DNA of 64,000 nt from Thalassospira sp. ER-Se-21-Dark (GCF_017922435.1 NZ_VDEZ01000001.1:1116001-1180000), one strand, 5' to 3'. Positions 35,218 through 44,825 are shown, counted from the first letter of the stretch. The notes: generated by a model not told the origin, from the sequence alone. Numbers and translations: made by a program.

Positions 35218-35865
35218 TCAGCGTCTGGGAATGCTGATCTCGCCGCTTTCAAGTCCGGCCTTCAGCGCATCGACGGCAACGGCCAGTTTCTCATCAACCA
35301 CATGCAGATAGGCCGTCCAGTCCGAGAGCTTGGAAAGCTCCTCCTTGCCATCGGAAATGCCCCGCAGCCCGATCAGCGGCACGCCAAACTTATGGCACGC
35401 ACGCAGGATGGCAAAGCTTTCCATATCGACCATGTCGGCATCAATGACGTCATAGGCCGCGCCTGACACCACATTGGCCCCGGTCGATAAACGGGCTTCG
35501 GGGATACCGGGAATGCGCAACGCCATCTCGATCTCGGCGGGCAAATCGACAAACGGCGTGCAGCCCTTCTCAAAACCCAGAACCGATGCATCCATATCGC
35601 GATACGATACCGAAACGGCCTGATAAACCTCGGCCTGTTCAAGCGTGCGCGACCCGGCCGATCCCAATGTGACGACAAGATCAGGCAAATCACCCGCCAA
35701 CTTCAATTCGGTCAGAGCCGCCGTCAAATTGATCGCAGCCTCCACCGGCCCAACCCCGATCATCAAGGGCGTAAACCGCTCCTTGAGGTGATCACCATAT
35801 TCCGCCGGTGCCGCCATTGCGAACAACACGTTATGGCCTGCAACATCATGAAGGTAACCGCGCAT
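35218..35865 (-). CDS. 5'-methylthioadenosine/S-adenosylhomocysteine nucleosidase
   Basis: The 215-residue product is a nucleosidase of the MTA/SAH (PNP/UDP family) group, which clears methylthioadenosine and S-adenosylhomocysteine. The diagnostic C-terminal block VDMESFAILRACHKFGVPLIGLRGISDG contains the substrate Glu and catalytic Asp. The GVGPVEAA segment near residue 36 resembles the phosphate/ribose loop. It is about 15 residues shorter than E. coli MtnN at the N-terminus and quite diverged. GGAAAG before the ATG at 35865 supports the start. Monocistronic by layout. Confidence 0.85.
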   Translation of the reverse strand: MRGYLHDVAGHNVLFAMAAPAEYGDHLKERFTPLMIGVGPVEAAINLTAALTELKLAGDLPDLVVTLGSAGSRTLEQAEVYQAVSVSYRDMDASVLGFEKGCTPFVDLPAEIEMALRIPGIPEARLSTGANVVSGAAYDVIDADMVDMESFAILRACHKFGVPLIGLRGISDGKEELSKLSDWTAYLHVVDEKLAVAVDALKAGLESGEISIPRR

Positions 35866-35970
35866 CTTTGACTTTCCGCATTCTTGACATCAGAACCCGC
35901 AGCATAAAGGCCGGGCAACATTTCCGCAGCCCCAAAATCACGGCATCACTGTCAGTGGAACGTGATCGTA

Positions 35971-36447
35971 TCAAGCGGCGACAGAACGGGTCGGAACGAA
36001 CAGTTTGGCGAGATAACCGAAGCCCACAACAAGCGCGATCAGGTCAAACAAAGCCATGGTCGATACACCAATCGCCGCAAACCCGGTATTTTCAAGCAGG
36101 GGCTCAAAGCACTGGTCGTTGATTTCCATAAACAGCCCGATGATGAGAAGGTAAGCGCCGTAATGCTCTGAAAGTTCGTTGAGATCATGCTGTTTTTCGG
36201 CAATTTCTGCGCCGTAGGCACGTTTCGCTAACATTTCGCGCATCTCAAGGAACACGCCAAAGGCAACCAGAATGACGGCGACATCTTCTTCAAGCGTCAC
36301 ATCGGCATCGAATATGCCGGCCTCAAACGCAAAGGTCAGCGTGGCAAGGTGTGCCCAGCCGGTCATCACCACCATCGCCATCACAACAAAGGTCCAGATC
36401 GCCAACGAAACCGGATGAATGGTGAAAAGGAAAAACAGCTTTGTCAT
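35971..36447 (-). CDS. Small membrane protein, unknown function
   Basis: The 158-residue protein has four hydrophobic segments (about 5-25, 30-50, 100-120 and 128-148) separated by a charged cytoplasmic-looking stretch (EMREMLAKRAYGAEIAEKQHDLN). I do not recognise a family. The frame extends upstream to 36495; the ATG at 36447 is chosen because it begins with a clean first membrane segment. It lies between the nucleosidase gene and tRNA-Arg, on the same strand as both, possibly co-transcribed with neither. Confidence 0.6.
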   Translation of the reverse strand: MTKLFFLFTIHPVSLAIWTFVVMAMVVMTGWAHLATLTFAFEAGIFDADVTLEEDVAVILVAFGVFLEMREMLAKRAYGAEIAEKQHDLNELSEHYGAYLLIIGLFMEINDQCFEPLLENTGFAAIGVSTMALFDLIALVVGFGYLAKLFVPTRSVAA

Positions 36448-36562
36448 TGGTTCGCCCCAACAAATGCAAAAACGCACCCCTGCCGGTTTCGGCACGGTAA
36501 AAAATCATCCTTACGCGCACTATCCGCGCATGCCAACTGACAAAACAATTTTGGGAGGAAAT

Positions 36563-36639
36563 TGGCGCACCCGACAGGATTCGAACCTGTGGCCTTTGCC
36601 TTCGGAGGGCAACGCTCTATCCAGCTGAGCTACGGGTGC
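36563..36639 (-). tRNA. tRNA-Arg (anticodon CCG)
   Basis: On the minus strand the sequence folds as a normal cloverleaf: acceptor GCACCCG pairs with CGGGTGC, the D arm contains AGCTCAGCTGGATAGAGC, the anticodon stem TTGCC/GGCAA encloses loop CTCCGAA with anticodon CCG, and the T arm contains GGTTCGAATCC. The 3' CCA is encoded at 36563-36565. It reads the CGG arginine codon. Confidence 0.95.
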
Positions 36640-36789
36640 GCAATATGTGGGGCCATGACTGGAATGTGTGGCCCGAGCGGTTTGGGTGATACAGGTTTTG
36701 GCCTGAACGGGCAAGGGTTTTCGAACCGACTCACAGCCTTAGCCATCATCAATCCCGGTTAAGGTAACCTTGGCGCGGCGTGGCCGCAA

Positions 36790-38526
36790 TCAGCTTTCGA
36801 CATCACGGCGTTCATACGGGTCACGGACCACCCAGGTGCCATCCCATTCGCGGTCCTGCTCACGCCGTTCAAGGCGTTCCATGCGGTTCATCATCAGCTG
36901 TGCGGCAAAGTCGCTGTCATCAAATGCAATGACTTCTTCATAGAGCGGGCGGGCTGCGTCAAAATTGCCATCGCGATAATGCGCCATGGCGGTTTCGTAC
37001 TTGCTGCGCCATTCACGCCGTTCTTCGGAAAGCTGCCCGCCCTGCGCCAGCACTTCGTAAAGGAAGACAACCTTTTCGGTACCCAGCAGCACCACATGAT
37101 CAAGGTCGCGCATTTCGACCTCACCCGACGCCATGCTGGCCGTTTCGTGGGAAGCCAGAATTTGCGTACCATAGACCCGGTTAGCCTTTTCCAGACGGTT
37201 GGCATAGTTCACGCAATCGCCAACCACCGTATAGGCGCGTGATTTGTCCGTACCGATGGAACCGACAACCACCTCGCCGGTCGCAATCCCGACACGAATT
37301 TCAAGGCCGTGATCGCCAATCAGTTCTGCATATTTGGTCTTAAGCGCGTTGAAGCGCGCAACCTGTTCAAGGGCCGCCTGGCAGGCATGTTTGGCGTGGG
37401 CCCCTTCGCCGCAGAAGGGCGGGCCCCAGAAGCCGATCACACGGTCACCAACGAAGTTGTCGATAATCCCGCTTTGATTGGCGATCGGTTCGGTCATCGC
37501 GGTGAGATAATCATTCAGGAAGTCGACAAGCTTCTCGGGCGGCGTATGTTCCGCCAGCCAGTCAAACCCGGTCAGGTTGACGACACTGACGGTCATCACG
37601 CGCTTTTCGGAGTTCTCAAGCGCGGTTTCCTGATTGATCAGATTATTGATGACTTTCGGATCGACATATTTGCCAAACCGTTCGCGCATCCGGAACCGTA
37701 CGCGGAGTTCGCGTGTCATGCGGTTAAAGGCGTCGGCCAACCGGCCAAAGTCCCCCTTGGAGCTGAATTCAAGCTTGGTATCAAGTTTGCCCGATTGAAT
37801 GGAATTCAGCGCACTCGTGGTTTTGCGCACGGCAACCACCACCGCATGCGCCATGTAATAGGCCAGAGAAATACCGATAATGACGGCGGCCAGCATCATG
37901 ATGAATTCGGCCTGAATCAGGAAATCTTCGCGCTTGGAAACGTTTTCAACTGTCTGAGCGGCGTAATCTTCAAGAAGCCGGATTTCATTGCGCAGGTTCA
38001 GCACGATGATTCGATGCAGGCCGCGCACGGTGTTTTCCTGTGACCGGGCATCGGCAAGATTACCTGCCCGCACCTGATCAAGCAGGCGTTCAACGCCCAA
38101 GGAAAACTGTGCCGATACATCAGCGAATTCCCGCATGCGCACATCAAGATCAAACAGCACCCCCTCGTCAAAGTGACCGGATGCCTGCGCCCGACCAAGG
38201 GCGGCAAAGGTAAAGGATTTACGGAAGGCCTGTTCGATCTGGGTTTGTTTGGCTTCGATTTCGATCTCGATGCCATTCAAAAGCGATGTCTGCGGTCCGT
38301 CACTTTCGACCACCCGCATGTAACGATCAATCAGCGAAATCTGTTCAAGCTGGCGCGCACGCACGTCCGAAAGCGAGTCCTTAACCGGCGTGACATAGCG
38401 CGACACCGCCTCAAGATCACCATTGATGCCAAGGGACTGGATCACGGAGAACCCGGTGGCCACAACGAGCCACACGACAAAAAAGGCCGCGACACCCAGG
38501 AACTTCGCCCGAATGGTCCTTAGCAT
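36790..38526 (-). CDS. Membrane-bound class III adenylate/guanylate cyclase-like protein
   Basis: The 578-residue protein has an N-terminal membrane helix (about 8-30), a helical periplasmic sensor, a second membrane segment (about 205-230) and a HAMP-like linker. A class III cyclase domain occupies about 310-510. The Asn/Arg pair in VNYANR and the second metal Asp in VGDRVIG (D361) are present. But the first metal Asp of the usual FxDI motif is N317 in VVNLTGF, and the purine-selecting Lys is N357 in IIDNFVGD. It may therefore be inactive or use a different metal scheme. The frame extends to 38607; AGGACCGGC before the ATG at 38526 supports that start. Confidence 0.8.
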   Translation of the reverse strand: MLRTIRAKFLGVAAFFVVWLVVATGFSVIQSLGINGDLEAVSRYVTPVKDSLSDVRARQLEQISLIDRYMRVVESDGPQTSLLNGIEIEIEAKQTQIEQAFRKSFTFAALGRAQASGHFDEGVLFDLDVRMREFADVSAQFSLGVERLLDQVRAGNLADARSQENTVRGLHRIIVLNLRNEIRLLEDYAAQTVENVSKREDFLIQAEFIMMLAAVIIGISLAYYMAHAVVVAVRKTTSALNSIQSGKLDTKLEFSSKGDFGRLADAFNRMTRELRVRFRMRERFGKYVDPKVINNLINQETALENSEKRVMTVSVVNLTGFDWLAEHTPPEKLVDFLNDYLTAMTEPIANQSGIIDNFVGDRVIGFWGPPFCGEGAHAKHACQAALEQVARFNALKTKYAELIGDHGLEIRVGIATGEVVVGSIGTDKSRAYTVVGDCVNYANRLEKANRVYGTQILASHETASMASGEVEMRDLDHVVLLGTEKVVFLYEVLAQGGQLSEERREWRSKYETAMAHYRDGNFDAARPLYEEVIAFDDSDFAAQLMMNRMERLERREQDREWDGTWVVRDPYERRDVES

Positions 38527-38673
38527 GCCGGTCCTGATCCTCCGGTTAAGTGATGGTGCATCATCAATTGCTGCTTGGCATATCGGAACGAAACAGCGGT
38601 TCGACAACCTGCATAATGCCTTGCAACTCTTTAAAAAAGGCTACCTGATCACGGTTTATGGGTCAAAATGCAA

Positions 38674-39660
38674 TCATTTGATTGTGCAGGAATAATTTTT
38701 CCGAGCCTCGCTGTCGACAACCCAACGGCGGATATCCTCGATCACCACCGGCCCGTTCAGATCCCGCAACAACATGTGATAGCCCGCCGAATAAAGGCAG
38801 CGGTGATAGTCGGGCAAACCGAGGCTGGACAGTTGATCATCAAGGGCCGCAATAGCCTCGGGCGGGATCACCTGATCCTGCATGCCCGACAGCAAAAGCG
38901 TTGGCACAGATATATCCCCGGCCCGAACGCGCGCCAGATCCATGATATCGGCAACACCGGCAAGCAGATCGACGCGGACTGAAGACATCATGTGCGGGTC
39001 ACGCGACAGCCGACGCAACATTTCGATATTGTCCGACGGCCAGATATCAAGCCCCCGGCCGGTCAGCGGCAACCATGGCAGGCTGTGCGACAGGATCGAA
39101 AGTGGTGCGGTCTGGTACCACGGCATCATGCCGCGGTTCCAAACTGCCGGTGCCACCAAAACCAGGCCATCCATCAAATAGCCGCGTGTGGCGGCGGTGA
39201 TGATCGCCACCGCCCCGCCCATCGAATTCCCCAGAAGGTAAATCGGTGTGTCAGGATAGCGGGCGCGCAACAGCGCCAATGCATCGCTGGCATCATTGAC
39301 CAGGCTGGCCGTGCCCGCCCAGAACGGACATGTAGCCGTGCGGCCAAAGCCCCGCTGATCATAAGCATAGATCGCGATGCCCTTCGGGCCGACCTGTTCA
39401 CCCAACTCCATGAAGGCATTGGCATAATCGCCCATCCCATGCAGACCAAGGATCACCGCATCTGGATCTTCAAGATCGCCCCAGCGTTGCAACGGCAGCG
39501 CCGTACCATCGACTGCAACAAAAACGTCTGGCCCAAGCACGGTCTGGGCAATCGGTGCCCCCGCCGGTCGAACGGTTGGTGCACAGGCGCTTACCATCCC
39601 GGCAAAGAACAACATGGCACAGAGGCGGATAACGACGGGGCGCAAAAAACACGGTGACAA
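38674..39660 (-). CDS. Lipoprotein alpha/beta hydrolase
   Basis: The 328-residue product has a lipoprotein signal (lipobox GMVSAC around residue 26) and an alpha/beta hydrolase fold. The oxyanion region is LGLHGMGDYAN, and the nucleophile elbow GNSMGGA carries the catalytic Ser. The late GMQDQVIPP and YSAGYHML segments supply the likely Asp and His. It resembles monoglyceride-lipase-like esterases, but substrate specificity is unknown. The start is a TTG without a good ribosome site, so the N-terminus is uncertain. It ends 66 bp after the cyclase gene's alternative start, on the same strand. Confidence 0.83.
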   Translation of the reverse strand: MSPCFLRPVVIRLCAMLFFAGMVSACAPTVRPAGAPIAQTVLGPDVFVAVDGTALPLQRWGDLEDPDAVILGLHGMGDYANAFMELGEQVGPKGIAIYAYDQRGFGRTATCPFWAGTASLVNDASDALALLRARYPDTPIYLLGNSMGGAVAIITAATRGYLMDGLVLVAPAVWNRGMMPWYQTAPLSILSHSLPWLPLTGRGLDIWPSDNIEMLRRLSRDPHMMSSVRVDLLAGVADIMDLARVRAGDISVPTLLLSGMQDQVIPPEAIAALDDQLSSLGLPDYHRCLYSAGYHMLLRDLNGPVVIEDIRRWVVDSEARKNYSCTIK

Positions 39661-39928
39661 AGTGGTGAAACCCTACGCAGGAAACAGAGACGCTCAATGA
39701 AGGTTATAATGCGTTCGCCCGCAAGGTATTGTCACACATTACGTATTCCAAGCGGGCACACGGGTTATTGAGGAAATTCTGGTTTAAGGTTTAACCAATC
39801 GGCGCGATCTAGTAGAACTACAGCAGATTCAGCGGGTTTTTTAATCCAATGACAGACGCAGACATTGGGTATTTTGCCTTGTTGCCATATCGATCGTTCC
39901 ACACGTTTTCCAACGAAAGGATACGACC

Positions 39929-40216
39929 ATGAGCATGAAAGAAGCTTACGAGAAAAAACTGGAAGCCCAACTCAATGAGTGGAGTGCCCAGATTGACAAG
40001 CTTAAGGCGCAGGCTGAGGTGGCAGAAGCCGATGCACAAATACAGTATCAGAAACAAGTCAAAGAGCTCCGCGCCATGCAAGACGAGGCCGAGCAGAAGC
40101 TTAGAGAATTGCAAAAATCAAGCGATACCGCCTGGCAGGACCTGAAAGCTGGCATGGATAACGCTTGGGACTCGATTGAAGCTGCGATGAAAATGGCTAC
40201 CAGCAGATTCAAGTGA
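39929..40216 (+). CDS. Coiled-coil protein, 95 aa
   Basis: The product is a short all-helical protein with heptad-type spacing of Leu, Ala and Val along the entire chain, very rich in Lys, Glu, Gln and Ala. There is no signal peptide. AAGGA seven to ten bases before the ATG supports the start. It resembles small coiled-coil proteins annotated near stress genes, but I cannot assign a function. A perfect 13-bp terminator follows at 40243. Confidence 0.78.
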   Translation: MSMKEAYEKKLEAQLNEWSAQIDKLKAQAEVAEADAQIQYQKQVKELRAMQDEAEQKLRELQKSSDTAWQDLKAGMDNAWDSIEAAMKMATSRFK

Positions 40217-40242
40217 TCGAGCGGATCAAAACGCAATAACAC

Positions 40243-40272
40243 AAAACCCCGCAAGTTATCTTGCGGGGTTTT
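40243..40272. terminator. Bidirectional terminator
   Basis: A 13-bp perfect stem (40243-40255 with 40260-40272) and a 4-nt loop carry AAAA on the left and TTTT on the right. It terminates the coiled-coil gene (plus) and the ABC ATPase gene (minus), which converge here. Confidence 0.9.
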
Positions 40273-40298
40273 GCACATGATTACGAAAACGCAACGAA

Positions 40299-41267
40299 TT
40301 AGGCAGCCTTGCCGGCACCTGCGCGTTGCTTGTTATTATCACGCGTCAGCATCAGGAAGATGTCTTCAAGATCGCCTTCCTCTGTCGACAGATCCTTGAT
40401 CGCAAGGCCACAGCCATGGATCGCCTCGAGGATTTCCGCCATCTGGGTGTTGCTTGGGCGGTAATGAAGCGCGATCTGGTTTTCCGATTTAAGCTCTGCC
40501 CCCCAGGGCGACAGGGCGTCTGGTACTGCGTTCAGTTCATTGTTCACGGTCAGAACCAGCGTCTTGTGATCAATCCGGCGCAGCAGACTGCGCTTGTCTT
40601 CATGGGCAATGACATTGCCCTGATTGATGATCGCGATCTCGTCACAGAGTTCTTCGGCTTCTTCAAGGTAATGCGTGGTCAGAACAATCGTGACGCCCGC
40701 TTTGTTCAACTCCTTGACGTAAGCCCAAAGCTGCTGACGCAGTTCGATATCCACACCCGCCGTTGGTTCATCAAGAACCAGAACCGGCGGCGTATGGACC
40801 ATCGCCTTGCCGACCAGAAGACGGCGACGCATCCCGCCCGAAAGCGATCGTGCATACGAGTCTGCCTTGTCGGCGAGTCCGATGGCGGCCAGAATTTCAT
40901 CCGTGCGGCGTTCGGATTTCGGCACGCCATAGAGACCCGCCTGCAATTCCATCACCTGACGCGGGGTGAAAAATGCATCCAGGTTCAGTTCCTGGGGCAC
41001 GATCCCGATGGAGCAGCGTGCGGCCCGCATCTGGGCTTCGATATCGTTGCCCCAGATTTTTGCCGTACCACTGGTCTTGGTCACAAGACCGGCCAAGATG
41101 TTGATAAACGTAGACTTTCCGGCACCGTTCGGGCCCAGAAGGGCAAAAAACGAGCCGCGCGGAATCTTGAGCGAAACGTTATCAAGGGCGAGTTTTTCAC
41201 CGTTTGATCCCTTGTAGACCTTTGTCAGCCCCTCGACTTCGATGGCATAGTCGGGCATTGCAGTCAT
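40299..41267 (-). CDS. ABC transporter ATP-binding protein (ABC-2 type)
   Basis: The 322-residue ATPase resembles those paired with ABC-2-type permeases in export of drugs or polysaccharides. It has Walker A (GPNGAGKST), the signature LSGGMRRR, Walker B (LVLDEPTAGVD) and the switch His in LTTHYLEEAE. A C-terminal extension of about 90 residues follows. No permease gene is adjacent, so the partner must lie elsewhere. The frame extends to 41318; ATG 41267 is chosen, but 41258 is also possible. It is divergent from the zinc-protein gene. Confidence 0.87.
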   Translation of the reverse strand: MTAMPDYAIEVEGLTKVYKGSNGEKLALDNVSLKIPRGSFFALLGPNGAGKSTFINILAGLVTKTSGTAKIWGNDIEAQMRAARCSIGIVPQELNLDAFFTPRQVMELQAGLYGVPKSERRTDEILAAIGLADKADSYARSLSGGMRRRLLVGKAMVHTPPVLVLDEPTAGVDIELRQQLWAYVKELNKAGVTIVLTTHYLEEAEELCDEIAIINQGNVIAHEDKRSLLRRIDHKTLVLTVNNELNAVPDALSPWGAELKSENQIALHYRPSNTQMAEILEAIHGCGLAIKDLSTEEGDLEDIFLMLTRDNNKQRAGAGKAA

Positions 41268-41462
41268 ATGTCCGTGATCTCCACTCTTTTCCGCGTCGCC
41301 TGTTTGCGCTAAGACCATGAGGCGCCATGAGCACGCGGAAGTATTGATTGAATATGCCCAATCGGTATCATTCCCGGGAAACCGGGGTCAATGCTGTCCA
41401 CAGTGCGTGGCCAATCCCGATGGTCATACAAGCCTGAAAAAGGCAAACTTGGAACTGGATAT

Positions 41463-41642
41463 ATGAAGATCACCGAAGAAATCAAAGTCGGCACGCTAAA
41501 TGTTGCCTGCGACGGCGGAAAAGGTCACCTTGGGCACCCGACCGTTTACCTTAATCTTGAGGAAAAAGGCGAGGTGGTCTGCCCGTATTGCTCGAAAAAA
41601 TATATCTTCGACAAATCCTTGGCCGAGCACGCAGCCCACTAA
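41463..41642 (+). CDS. Zinc-finger (CHCC) protein, NDUFS6-like
   Basis: The 59-residue protein is an exact fit to the CHCC zinc-finger family: C16-x8-H25-x14-C40-x2-C43. In mitochondria the relative NDUFS6 is a subunit or assembly factor of complex I; many alphaproteobacteria carry a short homologue of uncertain role. The longer upstream frame (from 41391) has no ribosome site, so the ATG at 41463 is chosen. It lies 137 bp before trpB and is divergent from an ABC ATPase. Confidence 0.88.
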   Translation: MKITEEIKVGTLNVACDGGKGHLGHPTVYLNLEEKGEVVCPYCSKKYIFDKSLAEHAAH

Positions 41643-41669
41643 TCCAATACGCACCTTTTTAGGTACAGT

Positions 41670-41747
41670 ATGGGGCCAGACCCTGCCAATGCTTGCGCAC
41701 AGATGGTCTGGCAGACCATATATTGTCACCTGCCTATGCTGTCGTGA
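41670..41747 (+). promoter_or_regulatory. Possible trpB leader: short upstream frame plus mutually exclusive hairpins
   Basis: A 25-codon frame (ATG 41670 to TGA 41745-41747) with one Trp codon (41709-41711) lies upstream of trpB. It spans three segments: GCCAGACC (41675-41682), GGTCTGGC within ATGGTCTGGC (41703-41712), and AGACCAT (41713-41719). The middle segment can pair with either flank, but not both. Its inverted-repeat part ATGGTCT-GGC-AGACCAT could instead be an operator. This is speculative. Confidence 0.3.
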
Positions 41748-41779
41748 ACGCCATCACGGCCAATCCACGGGGAACTTCC

Positions 41780-42997
41780 ATGACGTCTTCTGCACCTAAC
41801 AGCTTCCGCGCTCTGCCCGATCCGGACGGGCATTTCGGCAATTTCGGCGGACGCTTTGTCGCCGAAACCCTGATGCCGCTGATCCTTGAGCTGGAACAGG
41901 CCTACAAGGACGCCAAGGCAGACCCTGCGTTTAAAAAAGAGATGGATTATTATCTCCGTCACTATGTTGGCCGTGAAAACCCGCTTTATTTCGCCGAACG
42001 CCTGACCGAGGAACTCGGCGGTGCAAAGATCTATTTCAAGCGCGAGGACCTTAACCATACCGGCGCGCACAAGATCAATAACTGCATCGGCCAGATCCTG
42101 CTGGCCAAGCGCATGGGCAAAACCCGTATCATCGCCGAAACCGGCGCCGGTCAGCATGGCGTTGCGACCGCGACTGTGTGCGCACGCTTTGGCCTGCCCT
42201 GCACGGTCTATATGGGTTCCAAGGATATCGAACGTCAGTCGCCCAACGTGTTCCGCATGCGCCTTCTCGGTGCCGAAGTCAAACCGGTCGTTTCCGGCTC
42301 AAACTCGCTGAAAGATGCGATGAATGAAGCCCTGCGCGACTGGGTCACCAACGTTGAAGATACCTTCTACATCATCGGTACCGCGGCTGGCCCGCACCCT
42401 TATCCGGAAATGGTCCGCGATTTCCAGTCGGTCATCGGCAATGAAGCCCGCCGACAGATCATGGAAGCTGAAAATCGCCTGCCCGATCAGGTGATCGCAT
42501 CGGTTGGCGGCGGGTCCAACGCAATTGGCCTGTTCCACCCGTTCCTTGATGACAAGGGTGTTGAAGTTGTCGGTGTCGAGGCCGCCGGGCACGGCGTTCA
42601 TACCGGCAAACATGCCGCAAGCCTTTCGGCGGGCAAGCCGGGCGTTCTGCACGGCAACCGTACCTATCTGCTGATGGATGATGACGGGCAGATCAAGGAA
42701 GCCGACTCGATTTCGGCCGGTCTGGACTATCCGGGCATCGGGCCGGAGCACAGCTGGCTTAAGGATATCGGTCGCGCGCGTTATGAGCCGATCACCGACA
42801 AGGAAGCCCTTGCGGCCTTCAAACTCTGTTCGGAACTCGAAGGCATCATTCCGGCGCTGGAATGTAGCCATGCAATCGCGCAGATCATGAAAGAGGCCCC
42901 GAAAATGGGCAAGGACAAGATCATCCTCATGTGTCTGAGTGGCCGGGGTGACAAGGACATCTTTACCGTGGCCGAAGCACTGGGAGTAGAATTGTGA
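41780..42997 (+). CDS. trpB: Tryptophan synthase beta chain
   Basis: TrpB joins indole and serine to make tryptophan, using pyridoxal phosphate, in complex with TrpA. The 405-residue protein has the PLP lysine K98 in HTGAHKIN, the GAGQHG loop, and the Gly-rich phosphate loop GGGSNAIG. Length matches the family. The frame opens at 41693, but the GGGGA site seven bases before the ATG at 41780 and the family's usual start fix it there. trpA overlaps its last four bases. The trpF gene that often sits upstream is absent here. Confidence 0.97.
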   Translation: MTSSAPNSFRALPDPDGHFGNFGGRFVAETLMPLILELEQAYKDAKADPAFKKEMDYYLRHYVGRENPLYFAERLTEELGGAKIYFKREDLNHTGAHKINNCIGQILLAKRMGKTRIIAETGAGQHGVATATVCARFGLPCTVYMGSKDIERQSPNVFRMRLLGAEVKPVVSGSNSLKDAMNEALRDWVTNVEDTFYIIGTAAGPHPYPEMVRDFQSVIGNEARRQIMEAENRLPDQVIASVGGGSNAIGLFHPFLDDKGVEVVGVEAAGHGVHTGKHAASLSAGKPGVLHGNRTYLLMDDDGQIKEADSISAGLDYPGIGPEHSWLKDIGRARYEPITDKEALAAFKLCSELEGIIPALECSHAIAQIMKEAPKMGKDKIILMCLSGRGDKDIFTVAEALGVEL

Positions 42998-43842
42998 GCG
43001 ACGCTATCATCGGCGGCCAGGACCGCATCGCCAAACGTTTTGCCAAGCTCAAGGAAGAAGGCCGTGCCGGTCTGGTAACCTTTATCACCGCAGGCGATCC
43101 CGACCCGGAAACCTCGTTTGAAATCCTCAAACAGCTGCCCGAAGCCGGTGCCGACATCATCGAACTGGGCATGCCGTTTACCGATCCGATGGCCGATGGC
43201 CCCGCCATTCAGGAAGCATCGCTTCGCGCGCTTGCCGCTGGCATGCATATGCGCAAGACGCTGTCGATTGTGCGCGGCTTCCGCGATCAGGATCATGATA
43301 CGCCGATCATTCTGATGGGCTATTACAACCCGATCTATATCTATGGCGTTGCCGAATTCCTTGAAGATGCGCGCAATGCCGGGGTTGATGGCCTGATCGT
43401 TGTCGATCTGCCGCCCGAAGAAGATGCAGAGCTTTGCATTCCGACCGTGGAAAAGGGCCTGTCCTTCATTCGCCTGACCACGCCGACCTCCGATGACAAG
43501 CGTCTTCCGAAACTTGTTCAGAATACCTCGGGCTTTGTTTACTATGTCTCTGTTGCCGGTGTGACCGGTGCCGGATCTGCCAGCAATGAGCAGATCGTCG
43601 AGGCCATGGGACGCCTGCGTCGCCATACCGATCTGCCGATTGCGGTCGGGTTTGGCATCAAGACCGCAGCCCAGGCAGCCGACGTGGCAAAACAGGCCGA
43701 TGCCGCTGTCGTCGGATCGGCAATCGTATCAAAAATTGCCGAAAGTCTTGACGAAAACGGCAAGGCCACCGATAAGACCGCCTCTATGGTTACCGGCCTT
43801 GTAAGTGAACTTGCAAACGGGGTCCGAAACGCGCGCAAATAG
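42994..43842 (+). CDS. trpA: Tryptophan synthase alpha chain
   Basis: TrpA cleaves indole-3-glycerol phosphate and channels indole to TrpB. The 282-residue TIM barrel has the catalytic Glu in [14 protein letters not shown] (around residue 53) and the Asp in [11 protein letters not shown]. The phosphate-binding stretches [11 protein letters not shown] and AVGFGIKT are also present. It starts with GTG overlapping the trpB stop by four bases, so the two are translationally coupled. Confidence 0.97.
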   Translation: MSDAIIGGQDRIAKRFAKLKEEGRAGLVTFITAGDPDPETSFEILKQLPEAGADIIELGMPFTDPMADGPAIQEASLRALAAGMHMRKTLSIVRGFRDQDHDTPIILMGYYNPIYIYGVAEFLEDARNAGVDGLIVVDLPPEEDAELCIPTVEKGLSFIRLTTPTSDDKRLPKLVQNTSGFVYYVSVAGVTGAGSASNEQIVEAMGRLRRHTDLPIAVGFGIKTAAQAADVAKQADAAVVGSAIVSKIAESLDENGKATDKTASMVTGLVSELANGVRNARK

Positions 43843-43897
43843 ATGGCGCTGCGTTTGAAAGAACCGATATAGACAGAACCAAGGATCAGTATCCGAT

Positions 43898-44824
43898 ATG
43901 TCGTGGCTGACTGAATTCGTCCGTCCAAAGATTCAGAAACTTGTTCGCCGCACTGATGTGCCCGAAAACCTCTGGCACAAATGCAAATCCTGCGAACAGA
44001 TGATCTTCCATCGCGATCTGGCAAAGAACAATCATGTTTGCCAGCATTGCGGTCATCACATGCGCATTTCCGCCAAGGAACGTCTCGAAACCCTGTTTGA
44101 TGGTGGCAAGTACCAGACCATCGAACTGCCGAATGTTCCGGTCGATCCGCTGAAATTCCGCGATCAGAAGAAATATACCGACCGCCTCAAGGCGGCCCAG
44201 GCCAAAGCAACCTTCAAGGATGCGCTGGCTGTGGCCCATGGCGAAGTTGGTGGTCATCCGACCGTGATTGCCGTTTTCGATTTCTCCTTCATGGGTGGAT
44301 CGATGGGCATCGCCGTTGGCGAAGGCATCGTTGCAGCGGCTGAACTTGCCTGTGTGCAGGATGCGGCCCTGATTGTCGTTCCGGCATCGGGTGGTGCGCG
44401 TATGCAGGAAGGCATTCTCAGCCTGATGCAGATGGCACGCACCACGGCCGCGATCGAAAAGGTCAAGGAAAAGGGCCTGCCCTATTTCGTGCTCCTGACC
44501 GATCCGACCACTGGCGGTGTTTCGGCATCCTTTGCCATGCTGGGTGATATCCAGATCGCAGAACCGGGCGCACAGATCGGCTTTGCCGGGCGCCGCGTGA
44601 TCGAAAGCACCATCCGCGAAAAGCTGCCCGATGACTTCCAGACGGCCGAATACCTTCTGGAACATGGCATGGTGGATATGGTCGTGCCGCGTTCGGAGCT
44701 GAACGCGACCTTTGGCCGCCTGATCGATATGATCCGACGCACCAAACCGGGTGCGGCTGTGGTGCCGATCAAGGACGCCAAGGCGAAATCGACCAAATCC
44801 AAAACTCCGAGTGCGGATAAATAA
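43898..44824 (+). CDS. accD: Acetyl-CoA carboxylase carboxyltransferase subunit beta
   Basis: AccD forms, with AccA, the carboxyltransferase that makes malonyl-CoA for fatty-acid synthesis. The 308-residue protein has a four-cysteine zinc site (C29, C32, C48, C51) and a crotonase-like domain with VPASGGARMQEG and the acyl-CoA loop GGVSASFAM. A lysine-rich tail ends the protein. It lies 55 bp after trpA and one base before folC, an order typical of Alphaproteobacteria. Confidence 0.97.
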   Translation: MSWLTEFVRPKIQKLVRRTDVPENLWHKCKSCEQMIFHRDLAKNNHVCQHCGHHMRISAKERLETLFDGGKYQTIELPNVPVDPLKFRDQKKYTDRLKAAQAKATFKDALAVAHGEVGGHPTVIAVFDFSFMGGSMGIAVGEGIVAAAELACVQDAALIVVPASGGARMQEGILSLMQMARTTAAIEKVKEKGLPYFVLLTDPTTGGVSASFAMLGDIQIAEPGAQIGFAGRRVIESTIREKLPDDFQTAEYLLEHGMVDMVVPRSELNATFGRLIDMIRRTKPGAAVVPIKDAKAKSTKSKTPSADK

Positions 44825-44825
44825 C

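Noticed and set aside
36419..36628. Short plus-strand frame running into tRNA-Arg
   Set aside because: It overlaps the antisense of the tRNA; such frames give well-known spurious protein predictions.
41675..41719. A riboswitch before trpB
   Set aside because: The hairpins do not match any riboswitch core I know; kept only as a speculative leader.
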